Positions 44,922-55,973 are shown, counted from the first letter of the stretch. The stretch is DNA of 64,000 bases from Eutreptiella sp. 'Long Island Sound 2002' (GCA_964036045.1 OZ038378.1:17989348-18053347); one strand, 5' to 3'. A program made the numbers and translations. The notes: generated by a model not told the origin, from the sequence alone.

Positions 44922-45764
44922 CTATCTGCGGAAGGCATCTGCATCGCCCAGGACCCCGCACTCATTGGCTGAGTCGAGCAACTGTATGAGTGTTGTGGCC
45001 TGGGCATCACGTGGTGTAGGGCCCCATCCCGCAAGTGTGAACCGTTTGCCGAACAGAATTCCATCACACATGCGAATGTCATCCAGCACCCTAAACACCG
45101 CATAATTGCGGTGGACTTTTTTGTCCCATATCCCCCCACAAAACTTGTGCCACCACAGCCAATCTCTTGCCTCTAGTCCTAGGCTCTCATCAAGCCAGTG
45201 ACATTTGGACACCGACTGAGAGATATCGTCCCAGGTCACTGAAGCAATGTCATTGAGCAAGACCTGCACCCTGCTGTCAGGCAATAATCGTTCTGCCTTG
45301 GAGAAAGACCCTTCACCAGGTTGAAAAGACGGGCATTTGATATTCTGTAGGCTTTCAACAAATGACTCAAAGGAGTTGGTGAGGGAAGCGGGGGAGCGGA
45401 AAACACGATTTCGTGCGTTGCACGCCAGCGTGGAACCCAGACTGTTGCCAAGTAGCGACGTCCACTGCTTGGTGGATCGCAGGATGATGTGTCCTGTCGA
45501 GCTTCTCAGAACAGGGGAGGAGTCAAAGAGTTGCGGGCAATCACAGTGTTGCCCCGTGACGTTGATTCGAACCCGTTGCTCGATGAAACTCCATAGAGCG
45601 GGGAACGGGGACTCCGGACTGTCAGGTAATCGTAAAAGCCGTGCACCTGTATGGTCGTCAACTGGCTTCCATGTGGCAAAGGGCACTTCATTCTGTGCTG
45701 CCTGCAAATAGTCAGCGACTCTATGCTGTGCCGTCCCTCGGGAAACCTTGGCTAGGGACGCTAC
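44922..45764 (-). pseudogene. Linker region with CxC motif (Penelope-like element)
   Basis: In frame between the GIY-YIG ORF (stop TGA at 45,765) and RT (TAG at 44,922), about 260 residues. It contains HCDCPQLF followed by GHIILRSTKQW and ACNARNRVFRS. A Cys-x-Cys motif in the segment between endonuclease and RT has been noted in permuted Penelope-like elements. No enzymatic fold was recognised. Trp-rich stretches (WLWWHKFCGGIWDKKVHRNY) follow. Confidence 0.5.
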
Positions 45765-46817
45765 TCAGGGGGACGGGGATGCAATTGAGTTCACGATTTT
45801 CTTAAGCCAGCTCTGAAAGCCACTGGGGATCACAACGTCAGAGATTGCCTTCCGGACCACCCGAGTGACAGTGTCAAGAACCTCTTGGTGGTAGGATGGC
45901 ACCCTCACTACTATCCTCCTCGGCAGGTCTACCCCCCAAAATTGGTGCACTTCTCGCTTGATCTTTCGGAATAGGCGCTCGACGACTGCTGTGTGCAAAT
46001 GACCGTGCACCTGTGTCATCAATTCCAGAGCCGTGGAAAGTTCACCGGCCGTAAATTTTTTGCTGATCAGGAACTCGGCTTTACTCTGCAGGGTCCTGTG
46101 CTGTTCATCAGGGATTTTGTCTGTGGAAATGAATTCCCACGTAAGTCTATTTAAACCGCCAAAAGGGACCCTTTGGTTAAGGGTAGGGGCAAAGGCACGG
46201 TCCCAATACCGTTCACGCTCACACGCTCTGCTGGCATTGACCATCTCAATTGGGAAAATTGTGACATGGTGGCAACCATGTCTGGCCAACACTCTCTGTA
46301 AGGAAGGCAGCTTTCCTTGTTTGACCGCATTTGCTTTTCTCTTGCACTTTTGCCCTACATAATGGTTGCGCAACGTGCGCGCTTTCGGGCAATGTTCCCG
46401 GAAGCGGTCAATCAGCGGCCGCATACCTTCAATGGCACCACACTGTCCCACATATGTGGGGAATGGGCCACATACGGCGCAAATTACACAGCCTGGCGCA
46501 GTCAAATCGTAGTCTGGGTCAACAGAAGATAGGCGCGCAATGCGTGCTAACTTACTGTCTGGCGACCGGACCAGCAACTTGTTTGTTTGCCGCAGATTGG
46601 CTGCAATCTGGTGCCACTTGTTGCACCGCGTGGCAAAGAGGCGTTCTCTTTCACGTGCTAGTTTGTCCCACTCATTCCAGAAAGCAGAGACTCTCATGGG
46701 GGGGTGTAAGGATGGGCTCTCATATGTTTCGCTGTCGTTGAGGTTGGTAAACACCTTTGGACAGGAAAGATTACGTACTGGGGGTGTGGAGTTCACACCC
46801 CAGTGTGCAAAAGGCAA
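45765..46817 (-). pseudogene. GIY-YIG endonuclease domain (Penelope-like element)
   Basis: A 350-residue segment. GIY-YIG signature features lie in order: PTYVGQCG (residues 120-127, the YIG half), IDRFREHC (Arg and His near 138-142), a helix before HGCHHVTIFPIE, and ERERYWDRAF with a candidate metal-binding Glu near 200-202, then LNQ (Asn 214). A Cys cluster (CVICAVC) precedes the fold. Such domains nick DNA to prime reverse transcription. Upstream codons are open to the TGA at 46,866, so the Met at 46,817 is arbitrary. Confidence comes from the motif order; no profile search could be run. Confidence 0.65.
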
Positions 46818-46865
46818 TGGTGGGGGACGGAGAACAAAGGGTGCGCCACCATCGTCGGCATCTGC

Positions 46866-48188
46866 TCATACCAATGGCGACTCATGCAACAACACTGTAC
46901 CCTTCGGTCTCTTACACATTCGTGTCAAAATCTCACGTAAATCCTGAAAAGGTAAGTCATCTCCCACGGGACTGGTTCCAGTGTCAACTATCAGGAGCTC
47001 CCATGGTCTGTGGTCCCAGTGCCACCGTTCCGATATCCCGTCATAAGACCGGACCTTGATTTTTGGAAGGGAGCATAAGACCTTTGAACTCCCAGCGACC
47101 ACCCAGCTCTCAACCCATTTACTCCTCTCAGAAAAGGAAGATCTATCTAGCAGGATGACAAATCGACACCGGCTGTCGGAATTTACCCATTGGTCGAGAC
47201 AATTGAACACGTCTGTGTCGGGTTCACAATATAAATCAGAGCGGATGAAAAACTGTGTCCACTGCTCTCCTTTTCCTAGTGCACGTAGGATCTGTTGATC
47301 GAGGGGTCCGGACAGAGACCCCATACCATCACAGAGCAAGGGGGACATAGAAAACTCCACAGTGAATGTGGCGAGGGGTGACGACCAAAGTGAGACCGAG
47401 ATCTGTAACGAGTTCCGTAAAAACTGCTCCCAGCCACCACTTAGTCTAAGGCACACCCTGTCGTAGCTTTTACATTTCGTCAAGTTTTTGGCAAACAGCC
47501 TTGCGCTTACAGAAAAATTGGGCCTTTGAACAGGGGAGGCGTCGCCCCACCGCGTGTTTTTCGAGGATTTGAGATTGCATTCCCACAATCTTTTGAAACC
47601 TCGGTGATGCAACGGTACCCAGTCGTCAACGGAGGCTTCCTTGTCCGTGAGCCACAATCTAGCAAGCCGTCGGGGAGAGATATCAGGTCCATCTTGCGGT
47701 GAAGAATTTTCACATTGCATAATCGGTATGTGAGTATGCGAACCAGCCCTATACTCAGCCGGTTGTTGTGAAGGTGCAACCTGGGGGTGTATGTGCTCGT
47801 CCGAGATATTCTCCCAGGAGTCGTGCACCACCTCTATCAGACGTGGTTCAGGCGGGGGTGGGGTTGGATGCGTGTCCATTGTAGCAGAATCTAAGTCATC
47901 ATCGCTGGAGTCTGGGCCGTCAAATAACTCTGGCATTTCATCTGGTGCGTCAGAGATGTCAACAGGCTCTAGTCGGGGCGACGAGTCGTTGGCTTTGATT
48001 TCATTTCTGGTAATGCAGTGCAAAGCCGAGCATTCCTCTTCAACCCAATTCAGTAGTTGAGTGAGTCCGTACAGGGATCTCTCTTGAGCTTGGATAGAGG
48101 ACACCAGATGTTCAACCAGGCGGCGGACGTCGTCGGGTAAAGTATCCATAGACGGCAAAAAAGCGCGGGAGCTGTGGTCCTGGTTCAA
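46866..48188 (-). pseudogene. N-terminal extension 2 of the Penelope-like ORF, unknown function
   Basis: About 440 residues in the same frame as the downstream GIY-YIG domain. The first 130 residues are acidic and Pro-rich (PELFDGPDSSDDDLDS, then TPPPPEP). The second half looks globular and Trp-rich (LRLSGGWEQFLRNSL, QQILRALGKGEQWTQF, RFVILLDRSSFSERSKWV). I do not recognise the fold. It ends at an isolated TGA, after which the frame is open into the GIY-YIG segment. Confidence 0.5.
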
Positions 48189-48248
48189 GGACTAGAAACG
48201 GTAGCTAGCGGCTGGGCGCTAGGTACCAAAGCGAGCTTACTACTTCAC

Positions 48249-49298
48249 TCACAAGATGTCGTCGTCCGACGAATGGGCGTCAGTAAAAGCATCAGTGAGA
48301 ACATCGGCATCGTTCTTGCTCGCGGGCACCGGCACGTGGGTTGTGGCATCGCTGCTTTCCCCTATAGCCGTATCCGTAGGCAACTCGGGGTCAGGTGGAC
48401 TCTTTGCATCAGCAGTTGCCCCATCTTCCATTTCCTGGTTGGCTAACACGTCCGGGGTCATAGGCGAGGCTTCTCTCCCCACGGCATTCCCCTCGTGTGC
48501 CAGCTGGTTGTTCACCGCGAGGTTGAAGGCGGGCTCCAATGAAATGGGTCCACTGGATCCTCGGTTGCCTGTGATGGTCTTAGCTCCCGCTCCCACAGCG
48601 TCCATCAGGTTCCCACGCTTAGCAGGTGGGTTTAGTCCGGAGGCTTTCTGTTTGGCCGCTTGTTGGGAGCAAAAACACAGGGACAGTGGTACATCAAAGC
48701 GATCGCCGCCACATGATTCAGCTGGGATAGATTCGCCTCTCCGTAAAGTCTTGCCAGTCCATCGCGGCATGCCGACCGACCAAATCAGGACTCGGCTTGG
48801 TCCCGACGTACCGGAAGAAGGAATGCCGCAGACGCGTGCCATGACCGCTGAACATTGAGACGAATTCTCAGGGAAATGGGTCGTTCTGACCACAATATAG
48901 CATCCGTGGACATTGCCTGTAGCATGAGAAACAGCCGCGATAAGGGAAGAACGTTGCATGTCGTCCGAGACGGCCCCTTGTTCGCATAGCTGGTGGGCGA
49001 TAGACATGAGGACTTTCTTGCTGCAATTGCCCAGTGGGAAGAGCTCGTCGTACTCGGTATCATCTCCACTAGTCCGCCTGTCAGAAGCCTCACTGCAGCG
49101 TTTTCTCAAAGAAGCTTTTGCACTGTGGCTGCGGGAATCCGGCGAAATTGTGGGGCCTACCTTAGGAGTTCTCAGAGGCTCATCACTATGTAGCTTCGGT
49201 GTCATATTCACCGACGGGGGGAGCTCTGGCTTTTCCTTCCGGGCTGGCACGGTCTTCTGGATTTGCTCGTCCGTCCATCCTTGTCCTTTGAGAACCAT
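48249..49298 (-). pseudogene. N-terminal extension 1 of the Penelope-like ORF, unknown function
   Basis: About 349 residues beginning MVLKGQGWTDEQIQK. It includes KVLMSIAHQLCEQG and CYIVVRTTHFP, and a disordered acidic C-terminus ending SSDDDIL. The following segment has several stops but starts with GTGAGT. An 81-nt GT-AG intron ending in CACAG near 48,170 would rejoin the frame to the next piece. The 5' boundary with element D protease sequence is near 49,300. Confidence 0.45.
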
Positions 49299-50348
49299 TG
49301 CTACCTATTGAGGGTCGCTATCAATGGTGTATGGGTGGACGCATACCTTGATACCGGCGCTACAATCTCCCTAGTCTCCTCTAGGTTCGTACACTACGAG
49401 GACCTAGTTCCCAAAAATATTTGTGGCGTAAAAACAGGAGAAGGGGGAGTCACTCTCACCGAAGGCGAGATAGAAGGAGAAGTACAAGTGGGGGACCGAA
49501 AGGTACTTCAAAAGTTTCAAGCGTTCCACACAGACACCTTTGAGGCCGTATTGGGGAGGGACTTCTTTGCGCAAAACGAGTGGATAAAATATTTATCCCT
49601 TCAAGAGCCCACTCACTTGTTGGTGGTGAACGAAGAGCAAGAATGGGAAGCAATACCCCTCAAGGAGACAAAGTGTCCAAGACCTACGCTCAAGACTCTC
49701 AAGAGTTTTCCGTTGGCACTCAATAGCGAGGTGAAGCAAGAGAGTATCCTCGCTACCTTAAGCCTACACCGAACGGAGAACTACACTCTCGACTCCGCCG
49801 CCAAGCGTGACGCGTTTCGAGAACTTGGCCTTAACCCGAACACGTGTAACGGCGACTTTGTCGAACTCTTTGCGTCCAAAGAGAACGCCGACGCGGAGTA
49901 CTTTTGTACTCCCAAAACCAACAACACGTGGTGGTATGACTGGGGAAAGTTGGGAGCTTGGAAGATGCTCTACGCCAACCCCCCTTTCTCAAAAATACTC
50001 CACACGTTGGTAAAAGTTTATGTGGACCAAGCTACGGTCGCGTTGGTTATTCCCGAAGGGAAGAAGTGGGAAGAAAAAGAAAAACTATGGGGGCCTATAC
50101 TCGAAAGGTTGACGGTGACAAAGTTGCTCTTACCTGACGTTCGTCTTTACCGACTTAGCCCAAAAGAAGAGGTTTTGCCAAAGCCCCGTTGGCGAACTGC
50201 TATGTACCTAGTCTCGGGGAAGAACGTGTGGTCTAACCCCGTGGAAAACGTGTCTAAAGCACCACCGTGGGTACGGAAAAGAAGAGATGATGAAAAGGTT
50301 TCCGGACGTGGACGAGAGCAAGGAAGAGTACAAGTTCGAGACGCCTAA
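49263..50348 (+). pseudogene. Element D pol, part 1: protease and NPPF domain
   Basis: The retropepsin part is clear: VDAYLDTGATISLVSS (Asp-Thr-Gly near 49,350) and FEAVLGRDFF. Next is the methyltransferase-like block: GDFVELFASKENADAEYF, a Trp pair, LYANPPFSKILHTLVK (NPPF encoded at 49,977-49,988), ALVIPEGKKW and LLLPDVRLYRL. The same block occurs in B1 pol, and a similar one follows RNase H in DIRS elements. The real start of pol is upstream of the Penelope-like insertion; codons before about 49,300 may belong to that insert. Confidence 0.8.
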
Positions 50349-51420
50349 GTTTCAAGTCGAAGACGTGGTTCAGGAAAATCCGAAAGAGGCAAGAGAAACT
50401 CAAGAAAAGAGCGAAGAAACCTCCGACGAAAGCGGAAGTATATCCGAAGCCCTTTGCGAGTCGACCATACCCTTTTCAAACGACTCCTACACCACTATGG
50501 ACTACGACGACTTGGTGGCCAACCTGTTCTTGGAAGAAGTAGAACCTCTGGAGGCTCCTTCGACTCCTTCCGAAACTCCTGACCCCGAAAAACTTCTTTC
50601 ACACGTTTCCGTCCCACTAGAATCAATGACGAGCGAAGGAGACGAACGTGAACTCCGTCTCCTACACGCACGCCCGAGTAAAAATTCGTTCCCTTCTTCA
50701 AAGGAAGATTTGGAAGAAACTCGTCACCTTCTACTAAATCAAATTGACAGACTCAAAAAACTGGAGCTAAAAGAAAAATGGAAAAGCATGGTCTACCTAG
50801 ACGAGTACGACGGAGAAGATGGGACGTATTTCGATGTCGGCAAAATATTGGTCATGCTTCACGAACTACACGAAGCATTGGAACAGGAAGAACAAAAAAT
50901 CAAAGGAGACAAAGAAAAAAAAGAAGAAAGAAAAGATCAATTACGCCGGAAAGACATCAAGAGACTAAGAAAGAAAGTCAAAGAAAAGAAGAAAATTGAT
51001 CACCAAGAGAATCAGATGATTTTGGACCCCGAACAGGTCCTAGCCCTCAAGAAATTGACGAAGCAAGATGAAAAATCTAAGAAACAAGAATTAGGTGCGT
51101 CCAATCTACACGCATCTGAAGACCTCAAGATTTCGCTCGACAAAATGGATGTTGACGAGAGGACCAAGAAAATCATCGTGCATTTCACTGACATTTTTGG
51201 TCCGTTACCTCCACCCGGATCGGTGAAGAAACTCGTGACCATGGACCTAGAACTAAGAGAAGATTTCTCAAAGATCGAGTTTGATGTCGACCGTACCCAG
51301 CATCAAAAGATGACATGGCTGAGATTACTCGCCAAATCAAAGAATGCATGGAGGCCGGTTTGGTTTACGAGTACAAAAAGACGCACTATCCTAAGCATTG
51401 CAGTCCATGCTTCCTGGTAG
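50287..51420 (+). pseudogene. Element D pol, part 2: charged linker and RT N-terminus
   Basis: It overlaps part 1 in a different frame, so an indel near 50,300 separates them. It is strongly charged: an acidic Ser/Glu/Pro stretch, then a Lys/Glu-rich likely coiled coil (EEQKIKGDKEKKEERKDQLR). It ends in RT entry sequence (FTDIFGPLPPPGSVKKLV). The next indel near 51,300 leads into part 3. No enzymatic role is evident for the linker. Confidence 0.65.
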
Positions 51421-52700
51421 CTAAACCAGGGAGCACTGCGAAAAGATTGGTGGTCGACTACAAAAAGGTCAACCAGAAAAAGAAATTGCACAGCGGTTCG
51501 TTGCCCCTGATGGAGAACACCGTGGAAACCGCTGCTGGATGCAGATACAAAACTAAAATGGACAAGCGGTCCGGTTTGTGGCAAATTGACCTAACGGAGC
51601 GTGCCCAAGATCTAACGGCATTCATTGCTCCGGATGCACGGGTCTACAACTGGCGGGTAATGCCATTTGGTATTGCTAACGCCCTGGCGTTGTTCCAGGA
51701 GCTGATGAATCAAATCATCGCCCTGTGTAAACGACGACCGGCCGTCCAAGAGCTCCTACAGCGTGGTGCTGTCCTGGAGGCTCACATCGACGATGTCATC
51801 CTAGGGACGAACACCATCGATGACCATCTCCTACTACTCCGAGAATTCTACACCGTCTGTCAAGAAAATCACCTCCGCATCAAGATGGAGAAATGCGAAT
51901 TTCTCAAGACGGAAACAGACTACCTCGGATTCCACATCGGAGATGGATGGTGGAAACGGCAGGATCAAAAGATGAAGCCCCTAATGGACTTCAACCTAAC
52001 GGATTCTATGTCTAAAGCTGAAGGAGTTCAGAAAATCCGACAATTCATCGGATCCTGTAATTTTTACAGGCGGCATCTCCGAAATTTCACGGAAGCCAGC
52101 GCACCACTAACGGATCTCATCAAGAAGGAGACTCCGTGGCGCTGGCGACCTATTGAAAAGCAAGCAATCGAAGATGTTAAGAAGAAAATCCGAGAATGCC
52201 TAGTACTTGGAGTACCCCAACGCTACGGCGAGATGATTCTAATCACGGATGCCAGTAACGTTGGAGGAGGAGGGACATTATTACAGTGGCAAAAGCTAAC
52301 TACGGATCAATGTAAAGACATTGATTATCGCCTAAGAGTTCAAGGTGTCACAAGAGAAGGATTCATGAAATCTGACTATGACTCCCAAGAATGGCGCCTA
52401 GTTCCACTTGGCCACTGGAATTGGAAGTGGAATGCAGCCCGCTCACACTATCACACCTACGAGCAGGAGCTGTTAGCTGGAGTTCTAGTGTTGGCTAGTC
52501 AACACAGGATCCTGGGTACCCATCCCATCACGTGGCCATGTGATCAGGATTCCGTGAAGTACTTTATGGAAAGACCACCGCCAGATGGAAAACGTCTACG
52601 ACAGTGGTGGGTCTACCTGAGCCAACTACGACTCGCTACATTCCACATCCGGGGAATTAAAAACGAACTCTGTGATTATCTATCACGGAATTGTTTTCCA
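51315..52700 (+). pseudogene. Element D pol, part 3: reverse transcriptase and RNase H
   Basis: RT blocks: SPCFLVAKPGSTAKRLVVDY, motif A region KMDKRSGLWQIDL, WRVMPFGIANALALFQ, and motif C HIDDVILG (HIDD instead of YIDD). The connection follows (IRQFIGSCNFYRRHLRNF), then RNase H with ILITDASNVGGGG, YEQELLAG, CDQDSVKYF and GIKNELCDYLSR. All catalytic acids appear to be present. A frameshift near 52,690 separates this from the integrase zinc finger. Confidence 0.85.
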
Positions 52701-53160
52701 TTCCCTGGTGGGGGCAGACACCGAGATGATGGCCCAAGAAGCTTTCGCCAAGATGGATCAACATCTCGATCTCTTTACGAGGAAAGAAAAACTGATGTCC
52801 TGGAGTATGAAAGACCTGACGGCGGAATACTCGGACATCTTGGACCAGTTGACGATTGGAAGCTCAAAGATCCCGGATGGAGTACAATGGTCCCGCACGT
52901 CAACTCACCTATACAGGGAAGACCTCATTTGTGTCCCCAAAGACTACGAAGAAACTATGTTGGAATGGGCACACAAAACGGATGGTCACCCTGGGGTGGA
53001 GAGAACTCTTTGGTTCTTCGGGAAGTATTTCTTCGCTCTTTGCTGTCGTGGATTTCCAGGGGAACTCCGAGGCTGGGGGACAGGTTTCACCAATCTAGGG
53101 AGGGAGAGAGATGAGCGGTGTGTAACTGGCACGCGTGTGAGTGTCAACAGCCCCAACTGA
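52672..53160 (+). pseudogene. Element D integrase N-terminal remnant (zinc-finger half)
   Basis: LICVPKDYEETMLEWAHKTDGHPGVERTLWFFGKYF matches the first half of the HHCC zinc finger of Ty3/gypsy integrases (His-His pair, GHPG, Thr). The Cys pair is not in proper context, and no DDE core or C-terminal domain follows. Integrase is therefore truncated and the element could not integrate on its own. Confidence 0.65.
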
Positions 53161-55373
53161 ACTGTGTTGCCTAGGAGAGAAGTGAAACACTACTGCTAAG
53201 CAAGCAGATTCTTACGGGTGGTGAACACCTGGTTCCATTTTGCAACAGTCAAGCATCCACCACCGGAGGGGTAGGGTTGGTGTTCCCCAGGGCTGTGACC
53301 TCCCCCAAGAACTGGGTGGGCTGCAGGACAAGCAGAGTTTGCATGAGCCGCCCAACCACAACTAGGGCTACCCCCTTGGCTGCAAACCTCCCCGCCTTGG
53401 GCACCCAGCGTCAAAGACGCTAACGCCTGATCCTACACCGCAAGACACCCTGATCCTACAACTTCCCACACACACGCCCACGCCAAGGCAAGTCAAGTTG
53501 TAGCTAACACCAAGCATTCCTGAACAAACAGTGAACGCTTTGGGTGCATCTCGCCTCCGGTCCGATGACACCCGTGCAAGTGTGGACACGGAACCAAAGC
53601 TCAACGTGATCCGTGCAGAGTGAGTGAATGGCGCGCAAAAGTGTGTTGTGTTGAGTATGTGTGTGCAGTGCTGTGCGTCGATGTGCGGTGCAGGGCGAGC
53701 ATGTGTGTGAATCTACCTCAGGGTCTCTACCTTGGGGCTACCCAAAAAAAAAAAGAGAGAGGGTCACACACGGGGAGACCAGGAAAAAACCGTCGGGGAT
53801 CACATGGGCGTGGGAACAAGGGCCAGCGTACGCTGACCAACGCGAACGCGCTTGCCCATTCCAATCCCCTGCCTTCCGGGTCTCCCACTCGCTGATCCTA
53901 ACGCTCTACAAAGGAGTAGCCCTTTGCAGGAGCGCCCCTTGCTAACGCCTCCAACCCACATCCCACTCTCCACTCCACACTCCTCCCACACCTGTGCAAC
54001 TCAAACCGAACAACTTTCAAGTGAGGAATTTCACCCCAGAGTTTCATTGGACTTTTTGAGTTGCAACGGTCCTACACTCTCTAATACACGCTGCATGTGT
54101 GAGCGGCACGGTGAAACATATGAGTGTTTTAAGTGCCTGCACGTGAACATATGTATGCACAAGACGTCTCACGAGGCGTTCGACCAAAACCACTCAACAG
54201 GGAACACTAACGTACATAGCGGCGCCTCCGCTATGCATGCATGCTGTCCTACAGAGCGAGCAAGGAAGGTTCTCCCTACCTCCCAAACCTTGAATGTTTC
54301 CCTTATGAAGGGTTTACTCTATCTTACTCGGATTCGGAGTTTTTACGTGTGCACGACGCGGCGTACGCTGCTATTTTGCATGCGTGACGGCCTGTTTCCC
54401 TCCTGAATCCTGCCTGAATGCCAGCCTAAGCCAGACCTTGCGAGGCACCAAGAGCGTGCAAAAGACTGCAAAGCAAGGTAAGAACACGCTACGCGTGTTG
54501 TGCAGGCTCTAACCAACACGTATGGTTGATTTCTGTTGTGCTATGTGTGGCTGATGTTCAAACTCGCCTATTAAGCGCACAGTGGTGAATTGATGCGCGC
54601 AAAACGTACAGTTACCCTATGGCTGTACTGTGCACCCTCCCCGCGCAAAAATTTTTGCCTGTCTGTAAGTCTCACTTTATAAAATCGTTTTTTTCGCTGC
54701 TCGTTGTTTTCCAAATTCTTTGTTTTACAAAACTGCGCTTTTTGCAGCTTCAGAAGCGCTTTTTACAAAAGTTCAAGAGTTTTTGGACTTTGGAGACTTT
54801 GCCCCCAGTCCTGCACGGCGGACACGCGCTGTTACGGGAGTCGCCAGAACTCCCAGCGCTACACTTTGCGCTTTTCAGGTGTCCAAATTGTTTTTTCAAG
54901 TTTTTGTTCCTGGCGAGTCGGAAGCTCGGCTACGGTTCATTTTGAAATGCATTTCAAGCGCTATTCGTTGCTGATTTCACTTTGATTTTCAAAAAATCGG
55001 TATCTGCATTTGTTATGTAAGGCTTCCCTAAGGATTCCTACGCCTTGTCCATGCTTTATATATCACTTTGAGCACAATCGTTCTGGAACTTCTGGTATTT
55101 GCATTTTTAGCTCCAAACTATTCACCTATTGTGCTGTGGTAGGAGTGGTATAGTAAGAAAGGTAACTCACATGTATGCTTTCCGAAGTTATTCCACTCAT
55201 TCTTTACTGTGGTACTGAGGTGCAGTGATCATACTTGGTATTGAAGGTAGTCCAGTTCTGGACTGAATAGTAAATGCTAAGAGATTTCACAGGGCTGCAT
55301 ATGATTATGGCCACAATATCATTTTTCAGCCTATTTTTCTGAGTATTTACTCCTGAAGTCCAGGGCTTCAGTC
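53161..55373 (+). other. Non-retroviral 3' part of element D
   Basis: This occupies the place of the integrase core and 3' UTR. It has mixed composition, an A-run at about 53,741-53,753, and one open frame with a Cys/His cluster (annotated separately). No LTR-element domain was recognised in the remainder; the segment 54,450-55,370 is AT-richer and apparently non-coding. Confidence 0.5.
53852..54406 (+). CDS. Hypothetical ORF with B-box-like Cys/His cluster
   Basis: A 184-codon frame. A Pro/Ser-rich N-terminus is followed by CERHGETYECFKCLHVN and ICMHKTSHEAF: CX2H, CX2C, CX2H and His at spacings close to a B-box or related treble-clef zinc-binding module. The rest is unremarkable. It lies in the integrase-replacing segment of element D on the element's coding strand. 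It may be captured host coding sequence or chance. No promoter, intron or homologue can be shown here. Confidence 0.3.
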   Translation: MPIPIPCLPGLPLADPNALQRSSPLQERPLLTPPTHIPLSTPHSSHTCATQTEQLSSEEFHPRVSLDFLSCNGPTLSNTRCMCERHGETYECFKCLHVNICMHKTSHEAFDQNHSTGNTNVHSGASAMHACCPTERARKVLPTSQTLNVSLMKGLLYLTRIRSFYVCTTRRTLLFCMRDGLFPS

Positions 55374-55383
55374 GGGGGGGGAG
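55374..55383 (+). other. Polypurine tract of element D
   Basis: GGGGGGGGAG directly precedes the TG of the 3' LTR. Confidence 0.8.
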
Positions 55384-55973
55384 TGAGATTGAGCCCCATG
55401 GAGTATATATTTTGAACTCAGAGTGTACTTTATTTGAACTCAGAGCAGATTCAGATCATTCATCATCATTCATCATCATCATCATTCATCATGCATCATG
55501 TGTCATGTGTCATGCATCATGTGTCATGACATGCTGGCGCCCTAGCATGTGTTTTTCACATTCCAACCCAAAAATCTCACTTTCGCTCGGAACTAACACA
55601 ACCATAACCCCACTCTTATGGGTTCCTAAGAAGGTTATACTATTCATTTTTCATAACTCTTTGAATTTGGATGATCACATTTTTGACATCATGGATTGTC
55701 ATGCATGTCATGCATGATCGACTCATTTTGTGAGTGATACCACACATACTACCTTCGAAGGAGTCTAAGGCCCCTAAGGGACCTCTATTTACTCTACAAC
55801 CCTTTTCCATGGTTGTCCCTACTTCTACATGTGATTTAAGGCCTATTTGGTGGGTCCCAAGCATGTTTCATGTATTGGGGGATCCCAAGAGTATACCTAG
55901 GCCTAAGCCAAGCCCCAAACACAAGAGGAGAGAAGAGAGATAGATAGAGGAGAGGCGCCTGGCGGCGACACCA
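55384..55973 (+). repeat. 3' LTR of element D, truncated
   Basis: 590 bp matching 39,229-39,817, with about ten differences by eye. The remaining roughly 200 bp of the 5' LTR (39,818-40,024) have no counterpart after 55,973. The LTR is therefore cut short and the original flank is lost. Confidence 0.8.

Larger units (their letters stand above)
42300..49300 (-). mobile_element. Penelope-like element with N-terminal GIY-YIG domain, inserted antisense in element D
   Basis: From 49,298 to 42,972 essentially all coding pieces lie in one minus-strand frame, separated by isolated stops (TGA 46,866, TGA 45,765, TAG 44,922, TAA 44,592) and one stop cluster near 48,195-48,251. Order: N-terminal extension, GIY-YIG endonuclease, a CxC linker region, RT. 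Endonuclease before RT is the permuted layout known for Chlamys- and Naiad-type Penelope-like elements of algae, protists and invertebrates. It separates gag and pol of element D. Ends are approximate; no terminal repeat or TSD was found. Confidence 0.65.
39229..55973 (+). mobile_element. Ty3/gypsy-like LTR element D (16.7 kb, with Penelope-like insert)
   Basis: 5' LTR, PBS, gag, protease, NPPF domain, a charged linker, RT, RNase H and an integrase zinc-finger remnant are followed by 2.2 kb of unrelated sequence, a PPT and a truncated 3' LTR. The shared LTR parts (39,229-39,817 and 55,384-55,973) differ at roughly ten positions by eye. No TSD is visible, which fits loss of the 3' LTR end. The gag resembles A1 Gag in its capsid region. 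Confidence 0.85.

Noticed and set aside
46817-49298. Host genes between gag and pol of element D
   Set aside because: All pieces share one frame with the GIY-YIG and RT downstream, so they are treated as one Penelope-like ORF and not as separate host genes.
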